The notes beneath the pieces were generated by a model, which saw only the letters and a program-made list of their open reading frames with translations, was not told the DNA's origin and ran no database searches. 64,000 nt of DNA from Dokdonia pacifica (lineage in GTDB: Bacteria > Bacteroidota > Bacteroidia > Flavobacteriales > Flavobacteriaceae): the NCBI RefSeq assembly GCF_900188275.1, contig NZ_FZNY01000003.1, positions 372,001 through 436,000 of the forward strand, given 5' to 3'. The translations under genes and the position numbers were made by a program. Shown in pieces: positions 18,762 through 27,960 of the stretch (the stretch's first letter is position 1; each line of letters starts with the position of its first letter).

Positions 18762-19451
18762 TTAATAAATTGGATTGTTATCATAATCTTTTAGTACTTT
18801 ATTTTCATCTAAACTATATGTTTCTCCGACAGCAGTAGACTCTACAAGAATTCCTATAGCTTTACTATTTGTGAAAGATTTTGCTTCCTTCCAACATTTA
18901 GATAAAAACTCACTTAAGAATTTTACTTCTAAATCATAGAATTCTGTTCGGTCGTCAAATAGATCGTCATCAATTAAAGTGTCTATTTTTAATTCATACC
19001 ATAATTCATTAAATAGTTTATAAAGTAGGAGGTTTAAATTCCCAGAATCAGTAGTTTTTAAACCTAAATCAGGGAAATAATCATGTTCATGATAAGGTAA
19101 TATACCTATTGAAAAGTATTGTAGTATATAATAATGAACACAGTATATTTTTTCTTTAAATTTTGAAGGTTTTTTTAATTTATAATCTATTTTTAGGGCT
19201 TTTTTAAATACTTCAGTTATTTCTTCTTTTATCGGATCTAGAACAAATTTATGATAGACTTTTCTCCATTCATTTAAAGTAATATCATAGAGTGAATCAT
19301 ATAAAGTATCAGTGTAAATTTCATGATCTGTATCTAATTTAAGATTATAATCATTTACTAGTTTTTTGAAGGAAAGATATGTAGGGTATATGGTTTCCAA
19401 ATGATTATTTAATAGTTCAGATTTAAGATCAAATTTTTCCTCCTTTTGCAT
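18762..19451 (-). CDS. Hypothetical protein
   Basis: A 229-residue soluble protein rich in Leu, Lys, Asp and Tyr, predicted mostly helical. No signal peptide, membrane segment or motif recognised. It precedes the lipoprotein gene by about 70 bases on the same strand, so the two may be cotranscribed. The C-terminus (VGETYSLDENKVLKDYDN) is beta-like. Function unknown. Confidence 0.6.
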   Translation of the reverse strand: MQKEEKFDLKSELLNNHLETIYPTYLSFKKLVNDYNLKLDTDHEIYTDTLYDSLYDITLNEWRKVYHKFVLDPIKEEITEVFKKALKIDYKLKKPSKFKEKIYCVHYYILQYFSIGILPYHEHDYFPDLGLKTTDSGNLNLLLYKLFNELWYELKIDTLIDDDLFDDRTEFYDLEVKFLSEFLSKCWKEAKSFTNSKAIGILVESTAVGETYSLDENKVLKDYDNNPIY

Positions 19452-19620
19452 AGTTTTTAAGTTTTAGTTTTAAATGCTCATATTGACTCATATGGAAGAT
19501 TATTCAGAACCTTTTCTAAGGTTTTCTTAAAGTTATTTGGAGATGTCTTTAATCTCAATATACAACTATACTTTTCTGTCATTCTTGAATGGGCAATACT
19601 CATAACATATATAATTTTTA

Positions 19621-19640
19621 TACGCTTTCGCGAAAGCGTA
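19621..19640. repeat. Dispersed palindrome, intergenic
   Basis: A perfect copy of TACGCTTTCGCGAAAGCGTA between the 18762-19451 gene and the CocE hydrolase gene. Confidence 0.9.
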
Positions 19641-19692
19641 TAATGGAGAGGTCGTAATGAACCTTTTTTTAATCTATTATATTAATTACTAA

Positions 19693-21435
19693 CTATTTCT
19701 TTGAATCTACAGGAATCTTTATATAACTTGGCTTTTCCTGAGAGTGGTGTACATTGATAATTGCTTTTTTAGCATCTTCTTTAGTCTCTGAAGACACCTC
19801 TTTTCCAGAGCTATAATTTTTTTGAAGATACATAGAATTGATTCCTGCAATAGTTAAAATAAATCGACTTCCTTTTTCGGCTGTTAATGCAGTTATATAT
19901 GGGGTGTCAAATGTACAGAAAAATGGCTCACCTGGTTGTACAGGCTTAGGCTGTGATAGTCCCTCTCTATAACGTAATCTGATCATATCAGCGCCAATAT
20001 ATTTGGTTTCTCCTACTTGATTTACTGTATACAAAGCCACTTGCATATCTGCGTCAGGAACATTCATAGATAGCTGTAAACCCACTTCAAACCTTCCAGC
20101 AATAGCAGTAGCCTCTGTTAATGCATCTGATACATAAAGGATACTACCTTTTTCTTCCATAGGTATAGGTGCCATATAATAATCTTCTCCTTCATAGGAT
20201 GGATACTCTTCTGTATCTAATGGATCATTAGTAAAACTATCTACATCAGTAATAGATGGTTTTTGCGTAGACAAACGCCCTGGATTGATCAATAATTTTG
20301 CATCAGATTGCGGACTCGATAAATAATAGGTAAGTGTATTATTAGAGATGTTTTCTAATGCATTGGTATAATTCCATTCATTTTGATCCATCATATAATA
20401 AGAGACACGGTCTTGTAAAAATTCAGGTTTCTCTTCATTTTTAAGGGTCCAGTTAAACCAATCTAGATGAAGTTTTTTCATATCCAATTTAGAATTATCT
20501 CCGAAAGTAAGTCCGCCTAATTTTGTTTCAGGGTTACGAGTACCTCCGTGTGACCAAGGCCCTAGAATGATGTAATGATTTGATTTACCATTAGAGTTTC
20601 CATATTTCATATGCTGTTCATAATAGGTCATTGCACCTGGTTGGTCTGCATCAAAATAACCCGTTATGGTAAGAATAGGAATATCAAATGCTTGATAGTC
20701 TTGTGATGTGGGGTAAAAATTTTGCCAGTAGCTATCAAAATCTGGATGTGAAATCCACGTTTGGAAGACAGGGTTTCGTTCATTAAACGCTAAGGTATCC
20801 CAATCTTTAAATGGAATAAATTCCTTATACTTTTTAGAGGCTTTGTTGTACCAAAAAGAACCATTGCCAAAGAGTTTATCATTTCGACTGTTTCCTCCTG
20901 TAAAATTTAACCACTGTAATGAATAATTACTAAATATCCCACCAGCCTTTGGGAAGTCAATACCAGGACCTACAGAAGCTGTAGGAACAATTGTTTTTAA
21001 TGCTTTTGGTTTATTCTTTAATGTCATCCATTGTACCATCCCTCTGTAAGAGCCACCCATCATACCAATGTTTCCATTGCACCATGGCTGTTTACTGATC
21101 CATTGGATAGCATCATAACCATCAATACCATCTTTTTCAAAAGGTCTGTATATTCCTTCTGAGTTCCCTCTACCTCGCAAGTCAAGCGTTATAAAAACAT
21201 ATCCTTCTTTGGCAAAATACATCCCTCTTTCAACCGCCTCATCATTCACATAAGGAGTATATATAAGAATAACAGGATAAGATGTTTTGTCTCCATCTGG
21301 TAAATAAATGTTTGCAGATAGTTCAATACCATCTCTCATCGGAACCTTCTGATAGAGTTGTATATCAATTTCCTGTGCATTGACTGATATATTACTGAAA
21401 ATTAGGAGTATGCTAACGATAAGGAATTGTTTCAT
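19693..21435 (-). CDS. CocE/NonD family hydrolase (X-Pro dipeptidyl-peptidase-like), secreted
   Basis: A 580-residue enzyme with signal peptide MKQFLIVSILLIFSNISVNA. The N-terminal alpha/beta hydrolase domain has the nucleophile elbow GGSYRG (Ser129), preceded by the CocE-type opening VPMRDGIELSANIYLPDG. An Asp in DADQPG and a His in GPWSHGG complete the likely triad. The C-terminal jelly-roll domain typical of the family follows (from about residue 350). Known members hydrolyse esters or act as X-Pro dipeptidyl peptidases or glutaryl acylases; the substrate here is open. Located in the periplasm or outside the cell. Confidence 0.9.
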   Translation of the reverse strand: MKQFLIVSILLIFSNISVNAQEIDIQLYQKVPMRDGIELSANIYLPDGDKTSYPVILIYTPYVNDEAVERGMYFAKEGYVFITLDLRGRGNSEGIYRPFEKDGIDGYDAIQWISKQPWCNGNIGMMGGSYRGMVQWMTLKNKPKALKTIVPTASVGPGIDFPKAGGIFSNYSLQWLNFTGGNSRNDKLFGNGSFWYNKASKKYKEFIPFKDWDTLAFNERNPVFQTWISHPDFDSYWQNFYPTSQDYQAFDIPILTITGYFDADQPGAMTYYEQHMKYGNSNGKSNHYIILGPWSHGGTRNPETKLGGLTFGDNSKLDMKKLHLDWFNWTLKNEEKPEFLQDRVSYYMMDQNEWNYTNALENISNNTLTYYLSSPQSDAKLLINPGRLSTQKPSITDVDSFTNDPLDTEEYPSYEGEDYYMAPIPMEEKGSILYVSDALTEATAIAGRFEVGLQLSMNVPDADMQVALYTVNQVGETKYIGADMIRLRYREGLSQPKPVQPGEPFFCTFDTPYITALTAEKGSRFILTIAGINSMYLQKNYSSGKEVSSETKEDAKKAIINVHHSQEKPSYIKIPVDSKK

Positions 21436-21593
21436 ATTGGCTGAGGTACGTTTAAGTTCTTACTAAATAGTTGTTTGTATTTTTATCGAATTTACATCTT
21501 TTTTGACACAGCTTTAGGGAATTGAAGAATTCATTTTTTAAACACAACAACGATTTTTAATAGGGTTGGTTGTGAAGTGTATATAGGGTATTA

Positions 21594-21613
21594 TACGCTT
21601 TCGCGAAAGCGTA
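21594..21613. repeat. Dispersed palindrome, intergenic
   Basis: A perfect copy of TACGCTTTCGCGAAAGCGTA in the gap between the divergent CocE and thioesterase genes. Confidence 0.9.
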
Positions 21614-21672
21614 TAAAATATGTTATCGATACTCACTTTTTTACCCGATCTTCGTATAGCTATTTTAAATAA

Positions 21673-22062
21673 ATGCTTATGGATCACCAAGAACGTATAG
21701 AGGCTTCTAAAACTACTATTTTTAAAGCTGTATTTCCCAATACTACCAATCATTATCACACACTATTTGGAGGCACAGCGATGCAACTTATGGATGAAAC
21801 GGCGTTTATTACAGCCACACGTTTTAGTAGACAACAAATGGTAACAGTGAGTAGTGATCGTATTGATTTTAAAAAACCAATTCCTGCGGGAACGATTGTA
21901 GAGTTGGTAGGAAAAGTATCGTATTTAGGGAATACAAGCCTTAAAATACGGGTAGATATATTTGTGGAAGAGATGTATACAACTTCTAGAGAGAAAGCTG
22001 TGTCTGGAGAATTTACCTTTGTGGCGATAGATGAGAACAAGCAGCCTGTAAAAATTAAATGA
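21673..22062 (+). CDS. Acyl-CoA thioesterase (hotdog fold)
   Basis: A 129-residue single-domain hotdog thioesterase of the YciA/BACH type: NHYHTLFGGTAMQLMDETAF carries the family's N/G-rich helix with the catalytic Asp, followed by the strands RIDFKKPIPAGTIVELVGKV. It hydrolyses acyl-CoA to free acid and CoA in the cytosol. The start could be 21673 or the ATG two codons later. The Crp/Fnr-type gene begins 16 bases downstream, suggesting cotranscription. Confidence 0.9.
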   Translation: MLMDHQERIEASKTTIFKAVFPNTTNHYHTLFGGTAMQLMDETAFITATRFSRQQMVTVSSDRIDFKKPIPAGTIVELVGKVSYLGNTSLKIRVDIFVEEMYTTSREKAVSGEFTFVAIDENKQPVKIK

Positions 22063-22077
22063 GTATAGGGTATTAGT

Positions 22078-22626
22078 ATGATTTCTACTTTACGAAAAAC
22101 AGAAAGATATTCAGAAGAAGAGTTACAGCTTTTAAAAGCAGCTATTGTCGTTCGCGATTTAAAAAAGGGAGAAGTACTCTTAGAAGTGGGTGCTGTATGC
22201 TCTCAGGTTTGTTTTTTAGAAAAGGGAGCGATCTATCAATATCGTGTAGATACTGATAATCAAGAACAAATTATAGATCTCAATGCATCTAATGATTGGA
22301 TTATCAATCATCAAAGCTTTACAGGTCGCAAACCTTCTACCTATTGTATACAAGCTTATGAAGATAGTACCATACAGGTATTGACTATAAATGCTATTCA
22401 TGCATTAATTGCTCAGTCGCAAACCTTTTTACAAATGGGTACCATTATGGAAAAAGCAATATCGAGAGTTCGTTTTTTTGATGAGCAATATACACCTGAT
22501 GAAAAATATCAATATATCCTTGAACAACAACCTGCGTTGATTCAAAAATTTCCACAAAAAATGCTGGCTTCTTATCTTAAAATGAGTCCAGAAACTTTAA
22601 GCCGTGTACGTAAGCGGATTTCTTAA
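22078..22626 (+). CDS. Crp/Fnr family transcriptional regulator
   Basis: A 182-residue regulator. Residues about 10-115 form a cyclic-nucleotide-binding-type beta-barrel (LLEVGAVCSQVCFLEKGAIY). The C-terminal section is short: FPQKMLASYLKMSPETLSRVRKRIS is the recognition helix of a Crp-type helix-turn-helix. Bacteroidota have many such short Crp-like proteins whose ligands are unknown. It lies in a likely operon with the thioesterase gene. Confidence 0.85.
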   Translation: MISTLRKTERYSEEELQLLKAAIVVRDLKKGEVLLEVGAVCSQVCFLEKGAIYQYRVDTDNQEQIIDLNASNDWIINHQSFTGRKPSTYCIQAYEDSTIQVLTINAIHALIAQSQTFLQMGTIMEKAISRVRFFDEQYTPDEKYQYILEQQPALIQKFPQKMLASYLKMSPETLSRVRKRIS

Positions 22627-22654
22627 GAATAGTTTTCTTATCACTTTCTAGAAT

Positions 22655-22695
22655 CACAATGTCAACCTGAACTTGTTTCAGGTTCTCAATAATCT
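22655..22695. repeat. Dispersed palindromic repeat (AACCTGAACTTGTTTCAGGTT type)
   Basis: AACCTGAACTTGTTTCAGGTT forms an imperfect palindrome. The same unit, often with GTCATTCTGAACTTG, recurs at about 41618-41705 and 44998-45092. Common as an intergenic repeat in Flavobacteriaceae. Confidence 0.7.
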
Positions 22696-22795
22696 TTCCC
22701 TAGAATGAATTTATAATGATGTTCTTGATTCAAATCAAGTGCAAGATCATGGAGAACCTATGATATTTGATGTTTTATAACTAACATATTATTTT

Positions 22796-23440
22796 ATGAA
22801 ACATCAAGCATATCAAAGTACAGGGTTTTCTCTTATCGTAGGTGCCTTTCTTGTTATTGTTACCATGGTGATGCATCCTTCAGGTGGCAGTATGGAACGT
22901 ATTCTAAGTATTTCTAAAACAATTACGATTACGCATGCTTTAGCTATTTTTAGCCTTCCTTTTATCTCATTTGGTTTTTATGGACTCACGCATAAACTAA
23001 TGGATACTCGAAAAATAGCGGTGCTCGCTTTTTTGATCCTCATCTTTGGATTAATTGCAGCGATGTTTGCTGCTTTAGTTAATGGATTAACGGTTCCTTA
23101 TTTCTTAGGAGACTACGCCCATCGATTAGAGGAGAATAGGGAAGTGCTCGGTCCGATACTCAATTATAGTTTTGCTTTAAATACTCCTTTAGATTATATC
23201 TTTATTGTAGGATGCTGTTTAGCCATAGTCTTATACTCTATAAGTATTTTGATGACCCATACTATTCCTAAATGGTTAGGATACTTTGGAATTATTTTTG
23301 GCATCTTTGTGAGTATAGGAGCATTAACAGGATTTGTTTTTACGAGTTTAACAGGTTTTAGGATCGTGACATTTAGCATTGCTGCCTGGATACTATGTGC
23401 AGGTTTTTTTGTTATGAGAACAAAACCTGATGCTACATAA
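22796..23440 (+). CDS. Integral membrane protein, unknown function
   Basis: A 214-residue protein with about six hydrophobic segments (for example SLIVGAFLVIVTMVM, VLAFLILIFGLIAAMFAALV, YFGIIFGIFVSIGALTGFVF). No catalytic motif recognised. Lies between the Crp-like gene and the methyltransferase gene, about 60 bases from the latter. Confidence 0.75.
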   Translation: MKHQAYQSTGFSLIVGAFLVIVTMVMHPSGGSMERILSISKTITITHALAIFSLPFISFGFYGLTHKLMDTRKIAVLAFLILIFGLIAAMFAALVNGLTVPYFLGDYAHRLEENREVLGPILNYSFALNTPLDYIFIVGCCLAIVLYSISILMTHTIPKWLGYFGIIFGIFVSIGALTGFVFTSLTGFRIVTFSIAAWILCAGFFVMRTKPDAT

Positions 23441-23500
23441 ACAATATTATTTTTTTAGAATATAGAAATCATTTTGTCAACACACACTTGAAGAGAACAG

Positions 23501-24211
23501 ATGAGTAAAGAAAAAATAAAACAAGCCTATGAGCAATTGGCAACCGCTTATAGTAATCTGATTGATCATAAACCTCATAATGCGTATTATGATCGCCCTA
23601 ATACGTTGGCATTACTTGGTAACGTAAAGGGGAAGAACATACTAGATGCAGCTTGTGGTCCTGGTAAGTATGCAGAAATCCTTATTGATCAAGGTGCTGA
23701 GGTCGTTGGAATGGATATAAGTGAGCAAATGATATATCATGCTAAAGAACGGAATCCAAGTAAAGGAAGATTTTTTGTTCACGATCTGGAACAGCCTTTA
23801 TCAATGTTGGAAAATGATTCTTTTGATACGGTGCTTTGTGCGCTCGCAATGCACTATCTAGAAGATTGGAATCATACACTTCAAGAGTTTTATAGAGTTT
23901 TAAAACCCAATGGACAATTAGTATTATCTATAGAACATCCATTTTTTGAATATACTTATTTTAAATCTAAGGAGTATTTTGATGTAGAGCCAGTCTCTTG
24001 TACTTGGAATGGTTTTGGAATGCCTGTAAAAATACATAGCTACAGAAGGTCGTTACAAGACTGTATCAATCCGTTGCTCAATAATGGATTTATGCTGGAT
24101 ACCTTATTAGAGCCTAAACCTGTAGCAGCATTTGAAGCCTTAGATCCGAAACATTTTAAAGAACTCAATGAGTTTCCTGCATTTATGCATATAAGAGCTA
24201 TAAAAAAGTAA
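23501..24211 (+). CDS. Class I SAM-dependent methyltransferase
   Basis: A 236-residue Rossmann-fold methyltransferase. Motif I is ILDAACGPGKYAEIL (about residues 49-63), followed by the acidic end of strand 2 (VVGMDISEQM), the HDLEQ loop and the motif IV-like strand SFDTVLCALAMHYLEDW. It belongs to the UbiE/Methyltransf_11 group, whose substrates vary widely; none can be deduced here. Cytosolic. Confidence 0.9.
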   Translation: MSKEKIKQAYEQLATAYSNLIDHKPHNAYYDRPNTLALLGNVKGKNILDAACGPGKYAEILIDQGAEVVGMDISEQMIYHAKERNPSKGRFFVHDLEQPLSMLENDSFDTVLCALAMHYLEDWNHTLQEFYRVLKPNGQLVLSIEHPFFEYTYFKSKEYFDVEPVSCTWNGFGMPVKIHSYRRSLQDCINPLLNNGFMLDTLLEPKPVAAFEALDPKHFKELNEFPAFMHIRAIKK

Positions 24212-24521
24212 TCTATTTTTTAACCTTATATTTTAAAGTGGTTTATCGAAAGATTGTCGTAAAATTTGAAGCGAATATCTCGTGAAATTTTGGACTGTTT
24301 GAGCATAGCGAGTTTCTAAAATTTAGAGATTGAGTAATAAATTTAGACAAGGTTTCGTCTACCTAGATTTTTTTGTTTCTTTTTTTATCAATGAAAAAAA
24401 GAATATAGAAAGAATAATTCTTTATTCTATTTCTTTAATACTTTACGATAAATAAAGAGGGCATCATTAAAATGGATCTATAATAGAAAGTATTTAATCA
24501 AATACATTCTATATTTACGCT
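24212..24521. repeat. Intergenic stretch with diverged dispersed repeat
   Basis: No gene. Bases about 24290-24400 (TGTTTGAGCATAGCGAGTTT, then AAGGTTTCGTCTACCTAG and TTTTTATCAATGAAAAAAAG) match a repeat style frequent in Bacteroidota intergenic DNA, related to that at 780-960. Confidence 0.5.
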
Positions 24522-25220
24522 ATGAGTCGAAAAATATGCATTGGTGATATTCATGGTTGTGTAGCAACGTTTAAAGCATTATTAGAACAGCTACACTTTA
24601 CAAAAGAAGATGCATTATACTTATTAGGAGATTATATAGATAGAGGTCCAGATTCTAAAGGAGTGATAGATTATATTCAAGAACTACAGGAACAACAATA
24701 TCAAGTAGTGGCATTACGAGGAAATCATGAACAGATGCTTATAAATGATCATACTGCCGAAACAAAATGGAGATGGCATGACATGGGAGATGAAGCACTT
24801 TTAAAGAGTTTTGGGTTAAAAAACCTCAAATTACTTCCTATGTCATATATTGATTTTTGTAATACATTACCTTTTTATCATATAGATGATACGTTTATAG
24901 CAGTGCATGCTGGGGTGAATTTTATACATGAGAACCCTTTAGAAAACACAGAAGAATTGATGTGGATTCGTAATTGGTATCAAAACATCAATTATGAATG
25001 GTTGCAAGATAAGATCATTATACACGGACACACTCCTTTAACCAAATATGAAATAGAAGCACAATTTCAAGACCTTGCAAAAACACAGGTCTTAAATATA
25101 GATTGTGGCTCTTTTATGTCTCAACAAAAAGAATCAGGTTTAGGATACCTATGCGCATTTGATGTAACGCATCAAAAACTATACTTTCAAGAAAATATAG
25201 ATGAAAATTGTAAATACTAA
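24522..25220 (+). CDS. Metallophosphoesterase (serine/threonine protein phosphatase family)
   Basis: A 232-residue calcineurin-like phosphatase. The metal-binding motifs are all present: GDIHGC near residue 8, GDYIDRGPDS near 41-50, RGNHE near 66-70, then VHAGV and HGHTP. This is the PP1/PP2-like bacterial PrpA/ApaH-related group, which hydrolyses phosphoproteins or diadenosine polyphosphates. Cytosolic. It stands alone on the plus strand. Confidence 0.92.
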   Translation: MSRKICIGDIHGCVATFKALLEQLHFTKEDALYLLGDYIDRGPDSKGVIDYIQELQEQQYQVVALRGNHEQMLINDHTAETKWRWHDMGDEALLKSFGLKNLKLLPMSYIDFCNTLPFYHIDDTFIAVHAGVNFIHENPLENTEELMWIRNWYQNINYEWLQDKIIIHGHTPLTKYEIEAQFQDLAKTQVLNIDCGSFMSQQKESGLGYLCAFDVTHQKLYFQENIDENCKY

Positions 25221-25362
25221 GCAATGTATACCTATAATTTCAGTCCTTTATTTTAACAATTCAGCCCATAAAATCAACACTTCAGGAGGCATTTTACAAA
25301 ATCTTGTAACAAATATTTTTTTTAAACGTCTTTTAAGTATCAATCAATAAATCAAAATAATT

Positions 25363-25491
25363 ATGAAAACTGAAGTATCAACAGAAACACCAAAGAATTA
25401 TAGGCGTAACACATTATTAGGAATTTACGTAATTCTTACCACAACATTTGCAGGCGCATATACACTCATTCAATTAATGACAGTAGTATAA
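25363..25491 (+). CDS. 42-residue single-pass membrane peptide
   Basis: A short ORF, MKTEVSTETPKNYRRNTLLG followed by one hydrophobic helix of about 20 residues ending in TVV. It is supported by an A-rich leader just upstream of the ATG and by a perfect terminator hairpin starting seven bases after the stop (25498-25523). The positive residues before the helix suggest the N-terminus faces the cytosol. No family recognised. Confidence 0.65.
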   Translation: MKTEVSTETPKNYRRNTLLGIYVILTTTFAGAYTLIQLMTVV

Positions 25492-25497
25492 AAGACA

Positions 25498-25523
25498 AAA
25501 TCTGCGTACAAGTACGCAGATTT
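25498..25523 (+). terminator. Terminator after the 42-residue peptide gene
   Basis: AAATCTGCGTAC, an AA loop, then GTACGCAGATTT: a 12-base perfect stem immediately after the short ORF. Confidence 0.82.
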
Positions 25524-25888
25524 CATTCTTCATCATAGCAGATTTTTAATGTCTTTAACATCAAAAATGATGAATTGTTTTCCTATCTGTCGACTAGGAT
25601 TATACGTCCTTACAGAAAAAAGGAAAAAAAGTTAATTTTTTTTAGAATTACTCGGAATGGTGAGTGAATGCGATACAACTAAAAGTTTGTAAACTAATAT
25701 CAAATTCAATTTGTTATTAGTGTAGCACCACTACAACTCAACTAAACTAGACAATGTATAAGCACCGTATCATTTTAAGCGCATATTAAAATGGTATAAT
25801 CTTCGACTAATCAACGTAGATGTTTTGCTTGCTGTTTCGAGTTTACTAGAATAGTGTATTTTAGCGTATACATTAAATACATATCACA
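25524..25888. other. Intergenic region, nothing recognised
   Basis: AT-rich, without a convincing ORF. Presumably contains the promoter of the histidine phosphatase gene. Confidence 0.45.
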
Positions 25889-26425
25889 ATGCGCTATTTA
25901 TATCTTCCTATATTACTTTTTGTTATTTCTTTTACTAGTTGTAAAGAAGAAGCAGCTCCTGTAGTTGTAGAAATTACTAACACAGAAGTAACGACCACGA
26001 CGTATTATTTAATAAGACATGCCGAAAAAGATCGTAGTGATCCTGAAAATAGAAACCCATCATTAATTGAAGCGGGACAGGCGAGAGCCAATCGTTGGTC
26101 AGAAGTATTTAAAGATATTCCTTTGGATATGGTTTATAGTACTGATTATGCACGTACTCAAGAAACAGCTACACCTACCGCTACACAAAAAGGACTAGAA
26201 ATACAGTCCTATAATCCAAGAACGTTATTTGACGAGAACTTTCAAAAAGCAACAGAAGGGAAGACCGTATTGGTTGTAGGACATAGTAATACAACACCTT
26301 CATTTACAAATGCAATTTTAGGAGAAGAGCGTTTTGCTCAAATAGATGATTCTAATAACGGGAATCTCTATATCGTTACAATAACCGGTGATGAAAAATC
26401 AGCACAGGTATTACATATCAATTAA
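25889..26425 (+). CDS. Histidine phosphatase family lipoprotein
   Basis: A 178-residue lipoprotein (signal ending FTSC, then KEE). The phosphatase core has the branch-1 motif YLIRHAEK (catalytic His near residue 45), Arg contacts in DYARTQETA, and the second His in VLVVGHSNT. This is the SixA/phosphoglycerate-mutase-like fold, here exported and probably acting on small phosphate esters in the periplasm. It converges with the DUF6503 gene, the stops being four bases apart. Confidence 0.9.
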   Translation: MRYLYLPILLFVISFTSCKEEAAPVVVEITNTEVTTTTYYLIRHAEKDRSDPENRNPSLIEAGQARANRWSEVFKDIPLDMVYSTDYARTQETATPTATQKGLEIQSYNPRTLFDENFQKATEGKTVLVVGHSNTTPSFTNAILGEERFAQIDDSNNGNLYIVTITGDEKSAQVLHIN

Positions 26426-26429
26426 TCAC

Positions 26430-27221
26430 CTAATTACTCACGATAGGAATTACTTCAGGATTTTCCGTTTCTATAGTAGATAATAGTTTCAGTTCATTAT
26501 TTTCAAATTGCGCATCTAAATCTGTGAGCGGAGGAAACTGTGTTTTTGGCTTATAATTACGATAATCCACAAAGCGTACACCATTGACAATACGCTCATT
26601 AAAAGCCTCTCTAAAACGAGTACCACCTTCATCTACTTGGTAGTTGTAAGCAATATAATCTACGGTATAATCATCAGTAGCGATCCAATACATATATTGA
26701 TCTTGGAAATCTTCACCACCTCCTTCTTGTGCAAAAGTTACTTTTATGCGGTAATACGACTGTCCTTTTACGTCATGTATGTCAATGAGTTCTTTCGTCA
26801 CCGCAGGATCGTTTAGACCATAGGGTAATACTGAAAAGTAATGTACAGAATTCACACTGTTTGCATATCGCTGTTTCATACTATCGGGAACCTGTATGGG
26901 TGCGCTTTCGCGAAAGCGTGTAAAGTCCCCTTTACTATCTAATACATCACGTTGTAGGATACATTCTTTATCCATGCAACGCTCAAAAGTACGTTGTCCA
27001 TTCTCACGAGTAGCTCTATAATAATGATCTCTAAACTTAAAATGAATACTTGCATTATCAATAGTTGGTCCTCCACTTTGTGCAATGGCGCTGTCTACAA
27101 TCTCTTGAACACTAGGTGTTTTGGGAGAGCAAGAAGCAAGTATTAGAATGCCTATGAATGCAATAATACTTACTAGGTTATGTGTTGTAAAGAACTTTTG
27201 AGCGCTATTTTTTGAGATCAT
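26430..27221 (-). CDS. DUF6503 family lipoprotein
   Basis: A 263-residue protein with lipoprotein signal ending ILASC (then SPK). The mature domain (VQEIVDSAIAQSGGPTID, HFKFRDHYYRATRENGQR) matches the Bacteroidota family DUF6503, thought to adopt a LolA/LolB-like half-barrel. Function unproven; binding of a lipid or hydrophobic ligand at the outer membrane is possible. A palindrome copy lies in the coding sequence at 26901-26920 (reads TRFRESAP). Confidence 0.78.
   Translation of the reverse strand: MISKNSAQKFFTTHNLVSIIAFIGILILASCSPKTPSVQEIVDSAIAQSGGPTIDNASIHFKFRDHYYRATRENGQRTFERCMDKECILQRDVLDSKGDFTRFRESAPIQVPDSMKQRYANSVNSVHYFSVLPYGLNDPAVTKELIDIHDVKGQSYYRIKVTFAQEGGGEDFQDQYMYWIATDDYTVDYIAYNYQVDEGGTRFREAFNERIVNGVRFVDYRNYKPKTQFPPLTDLDAQFENNELKLLSTIETENPEVIPIVSN
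26901..26920. repeat. Dispersed palindrome, inside CDS
   Basis: TGCGCTTTCGCGAAAGCGTG within the DUF6503 gene, in a frame that encodes FRES. Confidence 0.85.
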
Positions 27222-27311
27222 AATGAGATAAAATATGTTCGTATGTATATCGTATTAATTTTGGAAATAGTATTCAGTCTCAAAAGTAGCATTTTCATTA
27301 CATTTGTCCTG

Positions 27312-27779
27312 ATGTCAAAACCAAATACAGTAAATATATTAAATAAGCGTGCACGCTTTGAATATGAGATTTTAGATAGACTCACGGCAGGTATTGTACT
27401 TGCTGGTACTGAGATTAAATCCATAAGAGAAGGAAAAGCATCTATTGCCGAAAGTTTTTGTGAATTTAATGATCATCAAGAACTATTTGTGATCAATATG
27501 ACCATACAAGAATATTCGCATGCTACTTATTTTAATCACAAACCCAAAAGTGAGCGTAAACTTTTATTAAATAAACGCGAACTTAAAAAATGGGAACGAG
27601 AGATCAAGAAATCTGGATTGACTATTGTACCACTTCGGCTATTTACAAATGAGAAAGGATTTGCCAAATTAGAAATCGCATTAGCTAGGGGTAAGAAAAA
27701 TTATGATAAACGTGAAGTCATTAAAGACCGTGATAATAAACGAGATTTAAGCCGTATTAAAAAGGCGTTTAATAATTAG
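27312..27779 (+). CDS. smpB: SsrA-binding protein SmpB
   Basis: The preferred start at 27312 (MSKPNTVNILNKRARFEYEI) gives 155 residues, matching the usual length of about 150; the longer frame from 27243 adds a hydrophobic stretch absent from the family. SmpB motifs are present: LTAGIVLAGTEIKSIREGKA, then FNHKPKSERKLLLNKRE and GRGKK-like ARGKKNYDKRE, with the basic C-terminal tail. It binds tmRNA and delivers it to stalled ribosomes in trans-translation. The ssrA RNA itself was not found in the window. Confidence 0.96.
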   Translation: MSKPNTVNILNKRARFEYEILDRLTAGIVLAGTEIKSIREGKASIAESFCEFNDHQELFVINMTIQEYSHATYFNHKPKSERKLLLNKRELKKWEREIKKSGLTIVPLRLFTNEKGFAKLEIALARGKKNYDKREVIKDRDNKRDLSRIKKAFNN

Positions 27780-27960
27780 AAAATCAATAGCACTTCTAAT
27801 AGTCAATTATCTAAAATAAATTAAAAAATTAATTTTTAATTATATGTAAATTAGATAATTATGTTTTTTTTACCTTCCTAAAGTAATCACAACTAACATT
27901 TTTTTAAGAAGTTAGCGTTCTTAAGTATAGTTTCTTTGATGCGCTAACTAAAAAACAATC

